This document shows, in pieces, positions 1 to 7,663 of a stretch of DNA of 11,343 nt. The notes beneath the pieces were generated by a model that was not told the origin of the DNA, searched no databases, and saw only the letters and a program-made list of their open reading frames with translations. This stretch comes from Bifidobacterium breve. Its GTDB lineage: Bacteria; Actinomycetota; Actinomycetes; Nanopelagicales; Nanopelagicaceae. How positions within the stretch are numbered: position 1 is the stretch's first letter; each line of letters begins with the position of its first letter. The stretch spans positions 1 through 11,343 of the forward strand of contig CAMBOZ010000039.1 of NCBI GenBank assembly GCA_945869505.1, read 5' to 3'. The position numbers were made by a program, and so were the translations under genes.

Positions 1-2317
1 AATCTGCTCCGTTGCGCCACCAAGATGTAGTTGCAATTAAGTGGGTGCGTGCGCGAGTAAATGCCACATAACCTAAACGAATTTCTTCGCGGATCTTTGT
101 TGCGCTACAGATCTTGCCGTAAGCATCAATGGCTTTCTTTGCTTCTGAAATCTTTGTTGCGCCATTAAATGAGAACCCGGGAAGTTCGGCGCTATCTCCG
201 CGTAAGTGAAATGGGATATGTTTTTCATTGGTGATCCAGTTATCGGGATCTGATTTGTTTATCCCCGGGAAAGTACCTTCGGCTAAGCCTGGAACAGCGA
301 CGACATCCCATTCGGCTCCCTTGGAGGTGTGAACGGTAAGTATTTGCACGACATCGCTGCGAACTTCTGGGGCAGCAGATTTAAGTCCACCTTCTTCTTC
401 GCCAGTGATATCGAGCCACTGCAGGAATGAGGAGAGTGTGCCACCGCTGCGCGCAAATTTACCTGCTTCATCTAAGAAGCGATCAATATGGCGGCGTCCA
501 GAACCAGTGCCATCGCGCAACATAACTTCTTCTTCGAGTGATAAATAACGTTCGATTTCATTGATTAAATCTGTGATCGTGCCACCTGCGCGAGAGCGAA
601 GGCGTCGTAGATCAGCAGCAAATACCTTTAACCGGTTAAATCCAACTTCGGTGAATGTCTTTCGATCGCACTTTTCAATCTCATCTAAAGTATCGATTAG
701 TGAACCTAAGAATTGATCGTCAGCTTCGGCTTGTTCTGGATTACCGGCGGCGATTTTTTTGATGAGTGATTTACTTTCGGCGCGAGATCCGCGGGCGCGA
801 TTCCGTGAGTACGCACCGAGTGCTGCCAAATCTTTTGCGCCCAGGTTTATTCGGGGACCAACTAAATGTCGCATCAACGCAGCGCCAGCATCGGGATCAG
901 CGATAACCTTTAACATTGAAACGATATCTGCAACCTCAGGAACGTGGATCAATCCGCCAAGTCCGATCACATCTACTGGCATTCCTGATGATCGAAGCGC
1001 ACTTTCGATTGCTGGTATTTGAGAACGCTTGCGAACTAAAACTGCAAAGGTGGTTCGTTTCTGTGATGGCGCAGCTAAACGTTTCTCATCAAACCAGAGC
1101 GGTGCAAAGTAATCTGCGATCGCTTGTGCCTCTGCATCAATTGTTTCAAATACTCCGCAAGCTAAATTGCCCGCACCTGCGCCAGGTCGTGGTGTCAGCG
1201 GTGGAACATCTGCACTTCCTTCTGCGCGAATTTGCGCAGAGACCACATTTGCAAGTTCCAAGATGGATTTATCGTTGCGGAAAGTTGTTAGCAGTGAGTA
1301 ACGCTCTGCTCCAGTTTGCCCAGAAACCTTGGGGAAATAGCTATTAAATGAGTTGATTGTGCCGGCAGATGCACCGCGCCAGGTGTAGATCGCCTGACAA
1401 GGATCGCCAACAGCCATCACTGGGTGACCGCCTCCAAAGAGTGCAGAAAGCATGCGTACCTGAGATTGCGAAGTATCTTGGTACTCATCGAGCAGAACAA
1501 CAGAATATTTAGCGCGCTCAAGTTCACCGACATCCGCAAAGTTAACTGCGATATCTGCGGCAAGTGACATTTGGTCATCGAATGAGAGTTGTCCCGATTG
1601 TTGGCGGCGCTTAATGAAACTCTCCACCATTGGCAATAGCCCAATACGTTGGGATAGCACGCGGTTTACACGGCGCACTTGATCATTTTGATCACCAGTC
1701 ATCTTTGATAGTTCTTCTAAGACAGCCAGGTCGGCGGCTTCGATCGCATCTGGTTTTACCTGATGTTCGAGCATCAACTTAGTTAAACCGAGTAAGTCAT
1801 CAACTACGGTATTTATCTCTGATTCATTTGTGTAATTTGAATCATGCCAATTACGAACAACATCATTTGCAAGTTGCCACATCGCCGCATCCCCCATTGG
1901 AGAAATGTCAGCATCAATGCCGAAGCGGATCGAGTGCTCGGATAAGAGTCGCGCGGCGTAAGAGTGATAGGTAGTAACACTTACTTCAAGCGGAGTGTTT
2001 TCGGGAATTAACTTGGCATCGCGTAGCTGACGCAAACGGGTGCGGATACGGATTGCAAGTTCGCCGGCAGCTTTGCGAGTGAAGGTAAGTCCCAAGATTT
2101 GGTCTGGGCGGGCAAATCCATTTGCAACCAGATAGATAACCCGCGCTGCCATTGTTTCGGTCTTTCCAGAACCTGCGCCTGCAATGACAACAGCAGGTTC
2201 GAGTGGATTGGAAGTGATAGAGATAATCGCGCTCTGCTCTGGAGTTGGTTCATAAACTTTTGCACCAACTTTTTGCAGGGCTGCAGCGATATCTTGCGGT
2301 GAATATTTCTCAATCAT
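1..2317 (-). CDS. adnB: AdnB-like UvrD-family helicase-nuclease subunit, partial (3' end outside the window)
   Basis: The reading frame is open without a stop from the ATG at 2317 to the window edge: 772 codons of a protein expected to be about 1,050-1,100 residues. It is an SF1A (UvrD/RecB-type) helicase. Visible motifs are Walker A GAGSGKT (residues 47-53), motif Ia LTFTRKAAGEL (from 77), Walker B LLDEYQDT (275-282), an intact motif III GDPCQAIYTWRGA (304-316), motif V LTVHTSKGAEWD and motif VI YVAFTRAR (750-757). The C-terminal RecB-like nuclease module expected in AdnB would lie beyond the edge and cannot be checked. The start overlaps the adnA stop as ATGA, with a GGTGA sequence 4 nt upstream, so translational coupling is likely. 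In mycobacteria AdnB is the leading 3'-to-5' motor of the AdnAB break-resection complex, and gene order adnA-adnB is the same there. A plain UvrD/PcrA helicase is the alternative; its placement directly after an AdnA homologue argues against that. Confidence 0.88.
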   Translation of the reverse strand, partial: MIEKYSPQDIAAALQKVGAKVYEPTPEQSAIISITSNPLEPAVVIAGAGSGKTETMAARVIYLVANGFARPDQILGLTFTRKAAGELAIRIRTRLRQLRDAKLIPENTPLEVSVTTYHSYAARLLSEHSIRFGIDADISPMGDAAMWQLANDVVRNWHDSNYTNESEINTVVDDLLGLTKLMLEHQVKPDAIEAADLAVLEELSKMTGDQNDQVRRVNRVLSQRIGLLPMVESFIKRRQQSGQLSFDDQMSLAADIAVNFADVGELERAKYSVVLLDEYQDTSQSQVRMLSALFGGGHPVMAVGDPCQAIYTWRGASAGTINSFNSYFPKVSGQTGAERYSLLTTFRNDKSILELANVVSAQIRAEGSADVPPLTPRPGAGAGNLACGVFETIDAEAQAIADYFAPLWFDEKRLAAPSQKRTTFAVLVRKRSQIPAIESALRSSGMPVDVIGLGGLIHVPEVADIVSMLKVIADPDAGAALMRHLVGPRINLGAKDLAALGAYSRNRARGSRAESKSLIKKIAAGNPEQAEADDQFLGSLIDTLDEIEKCDRKTFTEVGFNRLKVFAADLRRLRSRAGGTITDLINEIERYLSLEEEVMLRDGTGSGRRHIDRFLDEAGKFARSGGTLSSFLQWLDITGEEEGGLKSAAPEVRSDVVQILTVHTSKGAEWDVVAVPGLAEGTFPGINKSDPDNWITNEKHIPFHLRGDSAELPGFSFNGATKISEAKKAIDAYGKICSATKIREEIRLGYVAFTRARTHLIATTSWWRNGAD

Positions 2318-5300
2318 TGGATCACCGCCCGACCCTCGTTTTGTATCGGGCAAGATGCCTTAACTACACATCTTTCGCACATTTCATTGATGCGCGCCTG
2401 GAATGTGGCCGCACCCATTCCTTCTGCGATCTCTTCGATCTTCGCCTTTACTTGATCCTGATCAATGATGAATTGTTGACGTGTGGTGACTTTGACTGAA
2501 TCTTTCGCTAGATAAACAAGTTCTGCACCCGTTGATTTGGTACCAGATAATTTCTTCTCAAAGCCATCTAAGGCAACGGCTAACTGGTAACACGCCAGTT
2601 GCAAGTTAGATTTTGCTTCCTCTTTCTTAATCATATTCTTGCCGGTTTTAAAGTCGATTACATAGAAATTTCCATCGCTATCGACTTCTATTCGGTCAAC
2701 GTTTCCCCGGATTTCTGCGCGGCCGACTTTTATAGTGAAGTTAAGTTCAGCACCCACCACAGTTCGGGTCGTTGCGGCGTGATATCGCGCAAATCGCTCC
2801 AGCATCTTGATCGCGCGCTTAAGCGCCGTCGTACTAACCCAGCCATCGGTTGGATCGATTAGCGACCAAGAACTCTGCAGTTTTGTTATTAGATCTGCAT
2901 CTGTGATTCCGGGGTCTTCAACTTTGATGCGTGCAAATTCGTGAATTGCTGAACCAAGAATTTGCGCCGTCGAATCTCCATTTGTTCCACCATTTTTCTC
3001 GAGGAACCATTTGACTCCGCACTCGGTAAAGTTTTCAGCGCCACTTGGAGAGACTTGAACATCACCATCTGCTGGCACAACAGCATCTGTTGAAGAGATA
3101 GCAAGTGCACCTGTCCAATTTGTTGGATTTGCAGAGTGAATATTGGATTCAGATAGCGTCTTTAAAATGCCAGCAGCAGGATCGGAATGTTGGCCGGTTA
3201 GATTTTGACGCAAGGTTGCAACGAGGGCCGATGTAGTAAGCGGACGAGGAACTTCAGTAATTGGCGCATCAACTGCGCCAGAGTTTTTATCGAGTTCTTC
3301 AAAATATGCAGATGGTTCGTCATCTTCACGTTGAACTGCCGTGACGATTAAACCTTGGCGGGCGCGGCTTACAGCCACATGTAGTAAACGACGCTCATCC
3401 TCGGCTAGTGCGCTGGCTGCGATTACATCTAACTCAAGCCGCGCAAGATCACCGTGACGCTCGCGTTCTACCAAGCGTTCGCTTCCTAAAAGTGAACTGC
3501 GTTGGCGCAGATTCGGCCAAACTCCTTCTTGCAGACCAGCAACCGCAACTAGCTCCCACTGGCGACCCTTTGCAGAGTGAACCGTCAATATTTCTACAAC
3601 ATCGGGGCGAACACCTTGCGAGGTAATGATGTCGCCAACTATTGACTCGCGGGCTAACTCATCAAGATAGGCAGATGGTTTGGAATATGGAAAGCGTTCT
3701 GTGAATCGCTGCGCACCATCAAAGAGTTGGATCATTGCATCGAGATCGCGATCAGCACCTGCCCCACGATTTCCACCACGAAGTGCGGTGTTGCGCCAAG
3801 CGGTGCTTAATTTTTCATTATCACTTGTCTTTGCGTTATCCCAGATTGCCCAGAGTAAATCTTCGGCGCGGGCATCTTTCTTTCGTAGCGCTTTGCGGGC
3901 ATTCGCTAGCAGTTCGTAAACGCGAGTAAGTGATGCGTTATCTTCAATTGGGATATCACCTTTATCGATTGCATCAATTAGTAACTGCGTTCCGCCACGG
4001 GAATCGGTTGTATCATCGCGCGCTTCAAGAAGTGCGGTACGGATACGGCGTAATGAGATTGCATCGGCGCCGCCAAATTCAGAGATCAAAAGGCGTTCAC
4101 AGGTATCAAGATTTAGTGGTTGATCACCAGTTGCAACGCGCGCTAATAAAATAAATGGGACAAGCGCGGGATTAGCAGATAGCGCTTCTAAATCGCCTGC
4201 AACAGGAATCGAAACTTGCGCAAAAGCGCGACGCAGCGCACTCGCTTGGGTTCCGGCGGTGCGCAAAATAACCGCCATCTGCGAATAAGGGATGCCGTGC
4301 ATTAAGTGTGCGCGCTTGAAATGGTAGGCGATGTATTGGGCTTCTTCAGATTGTGAGCGCAGTCGGGCTAGGTCAAAGGCCTTATCTAAGGCTGGTTTTT
4401 CGGCGAATGTGCAGATTCGCTTGCGCGTTACAGATGGTGCGCGAAATTGCGATGTTACAGATTGGGTAATCTCAAATATCTCGGGGGCGCTGCGATAAGA
4501 ATTGGCGAGCGTTATATGTTCTGCGCCTTTAACTAAGTATTTTTCTACTTCTGCCTTTAAACCATCGGGGTCTGCCCCACGGAAGCGACCAACTGCAGAG
4601 TCTGCATCGTAGGCAATTACCAAATCACTTCCACAAATTAGTTGTAGCAGCGCACGTTGCGCGGGATCGCTCTCTTGGAACTCATCAACCATAATCGTTT
4701 TAAAGCGCGCTTGAAGTTGTGCACGAAGTGGCTCGTTAGATTTTAAGTAAGCGATGGTGATGCTAATTAACTCAGATGGATCGATGCGCATCTTGGCATC
4801 ACCTGCTGCATCTTCGCGAATCGCCATTACTTGTTTGTATCGTGACCAGAAATCAGCAGCCGGTGCCCAGTACTTTTCTCCGACGTTATTGCCACGTTCT
4901 GCTAATTCTTCAGGAGTGATACCGCGTTCATTAGCGCGCATAATTAAGTCGCGGAGTTCGCGGATAAATCCTTGAGTTAAAAGAGGATTACCTTTCTTAT
5001 CTTCGCCATCGTGCAAATCACTCGGCCACTGGCGATAGCCGTCGGTTACATCACCTTGGAGCAATTGTTCAATAAAGTTTTCTTGTTCTGGGCCAGACAA
5101 TAAAATTGGTTCGTAATGAGTGTCACCGGTATTCATTTTAAGAATTGAATATGCGAGTGAGTGAAAGGTGCGAGCAAGTGGTTCGTGCGCTGTTGAGTCG
5201 GTGCGCAGGGCAATTGCATCGCGAATTTCAGATGCGCGTTGGCGCCCGTATGTCAGCAATAAAATTGAATCAGGATCTTGGCCAGAATTTATACGGCTAA

Positions 5301-5460
5301 CAGCAGCCTCAATTAATACTGAAGTTTTTCCGGTGCCAGGTCCGCCTGCAATAAATAAAGGTGACCCGCGATGTGAAACCGCTTTAGCTTGCTGCGGATC
5401 GAGCTCCACTGGCGCCGACACAGCAGGGCTGCGCGTTAGTTTGATGGATGGGCTCGTCAT
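2314..5460 (-). CDS. adnA: AdnA-like helicase-nuclease subunit of the AdnAB double-strand-break resection complex
   Basis: 1048 residues, close to mycobacterial AdnA. The N-terminal half is a UvrD-like motor: Walker A GGPGTGKT (39-46), Walker B VDEFQESD (258-265), motif V LTVHSAKG (625-632) and motif VI VAVSRAR (695-701). Motif III is divergent (YDADSAVGRFRGA, 284-296). The C-terminal part is a RecB-family PD-(D/E)XK nuclease with its residues in place: H840/E841 in GSAIHE, D922 in GNVDRIE, D936 and K938 in IDFKTGK, and the QLACY motif at 954-958. Cys814 in the FTEC segment plus Cys1028, Cys1031 and Cys1037 (CX2CX5C) form the four-cysteine pattern of an AddB-type 4Fe-4S staple around the nuclease. 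In the known complex AdnA is the lagging motor, working on DNA ends with AdnB. The ATG at 5460 is preferred; an in-frame GTG at 5481 would add seven residues. Neither has a good ribosome site. It lies just downstream of typA and overlaps adnB. Confidence 0.92.
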   Translation of the reverse strand: MTSPSIKLTRSPAVSAPVELDPQQAKAVSHRGSPLFIAGGPGTGKTSVLIEAAVSRINSGQDPDSILLLTYGRQRASEIRDAIALRTDSTAHEPLARTFHSLAYSILKMNTGDTHYEPILLSGPEQENFIEQLLQGDVTDGYRQWPSDLHDGEDKKGNPLLTQGFIRELRDLIMRANERGITPEELAERGNNVGEKYWAPAADFWSRYKQVMAIREDAAGDAKMRIDPSELISITIAYLKSNEPLRAQLQARFKTIMVDEFQESDPAQRALLQLICGSDLVIAYDADSAVGRFRGADPDGLKAEVEKYLVKGAEHITLANSYRSAPEIFEITQSVTSQFRAPSVTRKRICTFAEKPALDKAFDLARLRSQSEEAQYIAYHFKRAHLMHGIPYSQMAVILRTAGTQASALRRAFAQVSIPVAGDLEALSANPALVPFILLARVATGDQPLNLDTCERLLISEFGGADAISLRRIRTALLEARDDTTDSRGGTQLLIDAIDKGDIPIEDNASLTRVYELLANARKALRKKDARAEDLLWAIWDNAKTSDNEKLSTAWRNTALRGGNRGAGADRDLDAMIQLFDGAQRFTERFPYSKPSAYLDELARESIVGDIITSQGVRPDVVEILTVHSAKGRQWELVAVAGLQEGVWPNLRQRSSLLGSERLVERERHGDLARLELDVIAASALAEDERRLLHVAVSRARQGLIVTAVQREDDEPSAYFEELDKNSGAVDAPITEVPRPLTTSALVATLRQNLTGQHSDPAAGILKTLSESNIHSANPTNWTGALAISSTDAVVPADGDVQVSPSGAENFTECGVKWFLEKNGGTNGDSTAQILGSAIHEFARIKVEDPGITDADLITKLQSSWSLIDPTDGWVSTTALKRAIKMLERFARYHAATTRTVVGAELNFTIKVGRAEIRGNVDRIEVDSDGNFYVIDFKTGKNMIKKEEAKSNLQLACYQLAVALDGFEKKLSGTKSTGAELVYLAKDSVKVTTRQQFIIDQDQVKAKIEEIAEGMGAATFQARINEMCERCVVKASCPIQNEGRAVIQ

Positions 5461-5510
5461 ATGAGGTATTGAACCCCACACCCCTGACTTTTATTCCAAT
5501 TACGCTCGAA

Positions 5511-7379
5511 TTAGGAAGTCTGGTTCGCCTTCTTGGCACGTGAGGTAGCGCGGGCGCGCTCATCACCGTTAAGGGTTACCTTACGGATTCGAACGACCGC
5601 TGGAGTTACTTCAACGCATTCATCTTCGCGACAGAATTCGAGAGCACCTTCCATATTTAACTTCTTAGGTGGAATCAATCGCTCTGATTCATCAGTACCT
5701 GAGGCGCGCATATTTGTTAACTTCTTTTCGCGCACGCAGTTAACATCCATATCCTCAGAACGTGAGTTCTCACCAATAACCATACCTTCGTAAACTTCAT
5801 CGCCTGGTTCAACGAAGATGCTTCCGCGATCTTGTGTTCCGTACAACGCATAAGAAGTAACGGTGCCGAGACGATCTGAAACAAGTGAACCGGTTCCGCG
5901 AGTACGGATATCGCCGTGCCATGCTTCATAACCATCGAATACGTGGTGTAGCAAACCTGTGCCGCGAGTTTCAGTTAAGAACTCGGTACGGAAACCAATT
6001 AAGCCACGTGATGGAACGCGGTAATCAAGGCGGATCCAACCAGTGCCGTGGTTAACCATTTGTTCCATGCGGCCCTTGCGCAGCGCCATCAACTGAGTAA
6101 GTACGCCGAGATATTCTTCAGGAGCATCGATTGTTAAACGCTCCATCGGTTCGTGAACTTTTCCATCAATTTTCTTGATAACTACTTGTGGCTTTCCAAC
6201 AGTTAATTCAAAACCTTCGCGCTTCATAATTTCAACGAGAACAGCCAACTGAAGTTCGCCACGACCTTGTACTTCCCAAGTATCTGGACGTTCAGTATTT
6301 AGCACGCGAAGTGAAACGTTACCGACGAGCTCGGCATCAAGGCGACCCTTTACTTGGCGCGCAGTTAACTTAGTGCCGCTCTTGCCGGCAAGCGGTGATG
6401 TATTAATACCGATTGTCATAGAAATAGATGGCTCATCAACAATAATCAGCGGCAACGCGTGTGGATTTTCAGTATCCGCCAAGGTTTCGCCAAGGGTAAT
6501 TGTTTCAATTCCCGCAACGGCGATGATGTCGCCAGGGTGAGCTTCAAGTGCCGGAACGCGTTCTAGCGCTTCAGTAATCAAAAGTTCAGAAACTTTAACG
6601 CGCTCCATTGTTCCGTCAGTCTTAATCCAAGTTACTTGCTGACCCTTTTTAATAACACCTTCGCGCACACGACAAAGCGCTAGGCGACCAAGGAATGGTG
6701 AAGAGTCAAGGTTTGTAACGTGTGCTTGTAGCGGTGCACCTTCGTGATATTCAGGTGCTGGGATTGCAGAGAAGATAGTGTCAAAGAGAACGTCGAGATT
6801 CTCTTCTACCGGCATTCCACCATCTGCGGGACGTGTAAGAGAAGCGCGACCAGCTTTAGCTGATGCGTAAATAACTGGGAAATCAATTTGATCTTCATTG
6901 GCATCAAGATCCAAGAAGAGTTCGTATGCCTCATCAACAACTTCGGCGATACGTGAATCGGGACGGTCAACTTTGTTGATTAACAAAATAACTGGCAAAT
7001 TCTTTTGAAGCGCTTTGCGCAATACGAAACGAGTTTGTGGAAGTGGGCCTTCTGATGCATCCACCAACAAGATAACGCCGTCAACCATTTCTAGTCCACG
7101 TTCTACTTCGCCACCGAAATCAGCGTGGCCAGGTGTATCAATAATATTAACAATGGTGTTGCCGCGCTTTACTGCGGTGTTCTTGGCAAGAATTGTGATG
7201 CCCTTTTCACGTTCTAGATCCATTGAATCCATCATGCGATCTTGGCCTTCATCTTGCTTCTTGTGCGCAGCGAAAGCTCCGGATTGCCACAACATGGCAT
7301 CAACCAGTGTGGTCTTGCCATGGTCAACGTGAGCGATGATTGCGACGTTACGCAAGTCTTCGCGCTTCTTAATTGGCAA
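5511..7379 (-). CDS. typA: Ribosome-associated translational GTPase TypA/BipA
   Basis: 622 residues from the chosen start; family members are usually about 605-635. TypA/BipA binds the 70S ribosome at the elongation-factor site and supports ribosome assembly and stress or cold growth. GTPase motifs are G1 AHVDHGKTT (16-24), G2 with EKGITI (Thr62), G3 DTPGH (81-85) and G4 NKVD (135-138). Domain II, the EF-G-like domain (GKPQVVIKKIDG, then VPSRGLIGFRTEFLTETRGTG) and the TypA C-terminal domain (REKKLTNMRASG, DECVEVTPAVVRIRKV) follow; it ends in a basic tail. No ATG or GTG lies in frame before the G1 region. TTG codons at 7475, 7409, 7379 and 7355 are the candidates. I chose 7379 because it gives MPIKKREDLRNVAII, resembling other actinobacterial TypA N-termini. 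A weak promoter-like pair (TTGAAA 7448-7443, 17 bp, TACGAA 7425-7420, reading leftwards) lies upstream. Function is near certain, the start is not. Confidence 0.95.
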   Translation of the reverse strand: MPIKKREDLRNVAIIAHVDHGKTTLVDAMLWQSGAFAAHKKQDEGQDRMMDSMDLEREKGITILAKNTAVKRGNTIVNIIDTPGHADFGGEVERGLEMVDGVILLVDASEGPLPQTRFVLRKALQKNLPVILLINKVDRPDSRIAEVVDEAYELFLDLDANEDQIDFPVIYASAKAGRASLTRPADGGMPVEENLDVLFDTIFSAIPAPEYHEGAPLQAHVTNLDSSPFLGRLALCRVREGVIKKGQQVTWIKTDGTMERVKVSELLITEALERVPALEAHPGDIIAVAGIETITLGETLADTENPHALPLIIVDEPSISMTIGINTSPLAGKSGTKLTARQVKGRLDAELVGNVSLRVLNTERPDTWEVQGRGELQLAVLVEIMKREGFELTVGKPQVVIKKIDGKVHEPMERLTIDAPEEYLGVLTQLMALRKGRMEQMVNHGTGWIRLDYRVPSRGLIGFRTEFLTETRGTGLLHHVFDGYEAWHGDIRTRGTGSLVSDRLGTVTSYALYGTQDRGSIFVEPGDEVYEGMVIGENSRSEDMDVNCVREKKLTNMRASGTDESERLIPPKKLNMEGALEFCREDECVEVTPAVVRIRKVTLNGDERARATSRAKKANQTS

Positions 7380-7419
7380 ATCTTTTAGATGGGCTTGTTG
7401 CTTTGACAAGAGAACTACT

Positions 7420-7448
7420 TTCGTAAGGAACCCAGTCGGTCTTTTCAA
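7420..7448 (-). promoter_or_regulatory. Possible typA promoter (weak sigma70-like)
   Basis: Reading leftwards, TTGAAA (7448-7443) is followed after 17 bp by TACGAA (7425-7420). The spacing is ideal and the -35 matches five of six consensus bases, but the -10 matches only three of six. Transcription from it would start near 7413, just ahead of the TTG candidates at 7409 and 7379. A second, competing pair lies slightly downstream: TTGTCA (7409-7404), 16 bp, TAAAAG (7387-7382). Both are pattern matches only. Confidence 0.25.
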
Positions 7449-7482
7449 CCAGCTGGCTTCTAATGGAGGATCCAAAGAAATA

Positions 7483-7501
7483 GCGGCCCAAAAGGCGCCG
7501 C
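7483..7501. repeat. GC-rich hairpin in the typA/aminotransferase gap
   Basis: The left arm GCGGC-CC and the right arm GG-C-GCCGC surround a loop of four A residues, giving seven base pairs with one bulged base. Reading leftwards it is followed by a T-rich run (TATTTCTTT), so it could act as a weak terminator or a 5' leader hairpin for leftward transcripts reaching typA. Reading rightwards there is no T-run. It overlaps no conserved coding sequence. The role is unknown. Confidence 0.45.
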
Positions 7502-7506
7502 ACAGG

Positions 7507-7535
7507 CCATATCTTACTAAAGCCCGTGGATATGG
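7507..7535. repeat. Perfect 7-bp inverted repeat, possible operator
   Basis: CCATATC (7507-7513) and GATATGG (7529-7535) are exact reverse complements separated by 15 bp. Counting arm centre to arm centre, they are 22 bp apart, about two helical turns, which suits a dimeric regulator reading the same DNA face; a 15-nt RNA loop would be less stable. It lies upstream of the aminotransferase gene and of typA, so it could control either. No regulator gene is present in the window. Confidence 0.35.
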
Positions 7536-7650
7536 ACTAATTACCCGCTCATAAAGTAAGTATTTAGTGGTGATTTACTCCATAGTTTTATTTTCAGGCT
7601 CGGTTTAAGATGGCGCATATCAAGGCCAAGGTATTTGTGAATAGTGAGCG

Positions 7651-7656
7651 AGAAGG
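7651..7656 (+). promoter_or_regulatory. Ribosome binding site that decides the aminotransferase start
   Basis: AGAAGG sits 7 nt before the GTG at 7664. It is the best Shine-Dalgarno sequence near the 5' end of this gene. The upstream ATG at 7610 has no comparable site (it is preceded by GGCTCGGTTTAAG). This favours the GTG start. Confidence 0.55.
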
Positions 7657-7663
7657 TAGAAAA

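Larger units (their letters stand above)
7380..7663. other. Divergent intergenic region between typA and the aminotransferase gene
   Basis: This stretch of about 285 bp must carry the promoters for both typA (leftward) and the aminotransferase (rightward). I see no tRNA, no conserved riboswitch fold and no small coding frame with a ribosome site. It contains a GC-rich hairpin (7483-7501), a 7-bp perfect inverted repeat (7507-7535) and an AT-rich part (7536-7600) that probably holds the rightward promoter. Weak -10-like hexamers TATTTT (7589-7594) and TAAGAT (7606-7611) occur there, but neither has a credible -35, so I do not assign a rightward promoter. Both neighbouring genes have in-frame alternative starts inside this interval (typA up to 7475, aminotransferase from 7610), so the true noncoding part could be as short as about 135 bp. 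Confidence 0.6.

Noticed and set aside
916..1347. 143-codon open frame on the + strand
   Set aside because: It lies antisense within the adnB helicase domain, whose motifs are clear on the other strand. Its residues show no family character and no ribosome site precedes it.
1..5460. Defence-island reading of two adjacent helicase-nucleases
   Set aside because: Large helicase-nuclease pairs occur in anti-phage systems, but the motif content, size, gene order and ATGA overlap match the housekeeping AdnAB complex, and no other defence gene is nearby.
7015..7332. 105-codon open frame on the + strand
   Set aside because: It is the mirror of the conserved TypA GTPase domain; the conserved G motifs are all on the minus strand.
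7475..7610. tRNA or small RNA gene in the divergent gap
   Set aside because: I looked for a cloverleaf with a TTCGA-type T loop and matching acceptor ends and found none. The two inverted repeats do not fold into a tRNA or a known riboswitch.
7610..7663. Longer N-terminus for the aminotransferase from the ATG at 7610
   Set aside because: It has no Shine-Dalgarno site, and the 18 added residues are basic and unlike the family. The GTG at 7664 has AGAAGG at good spacing.
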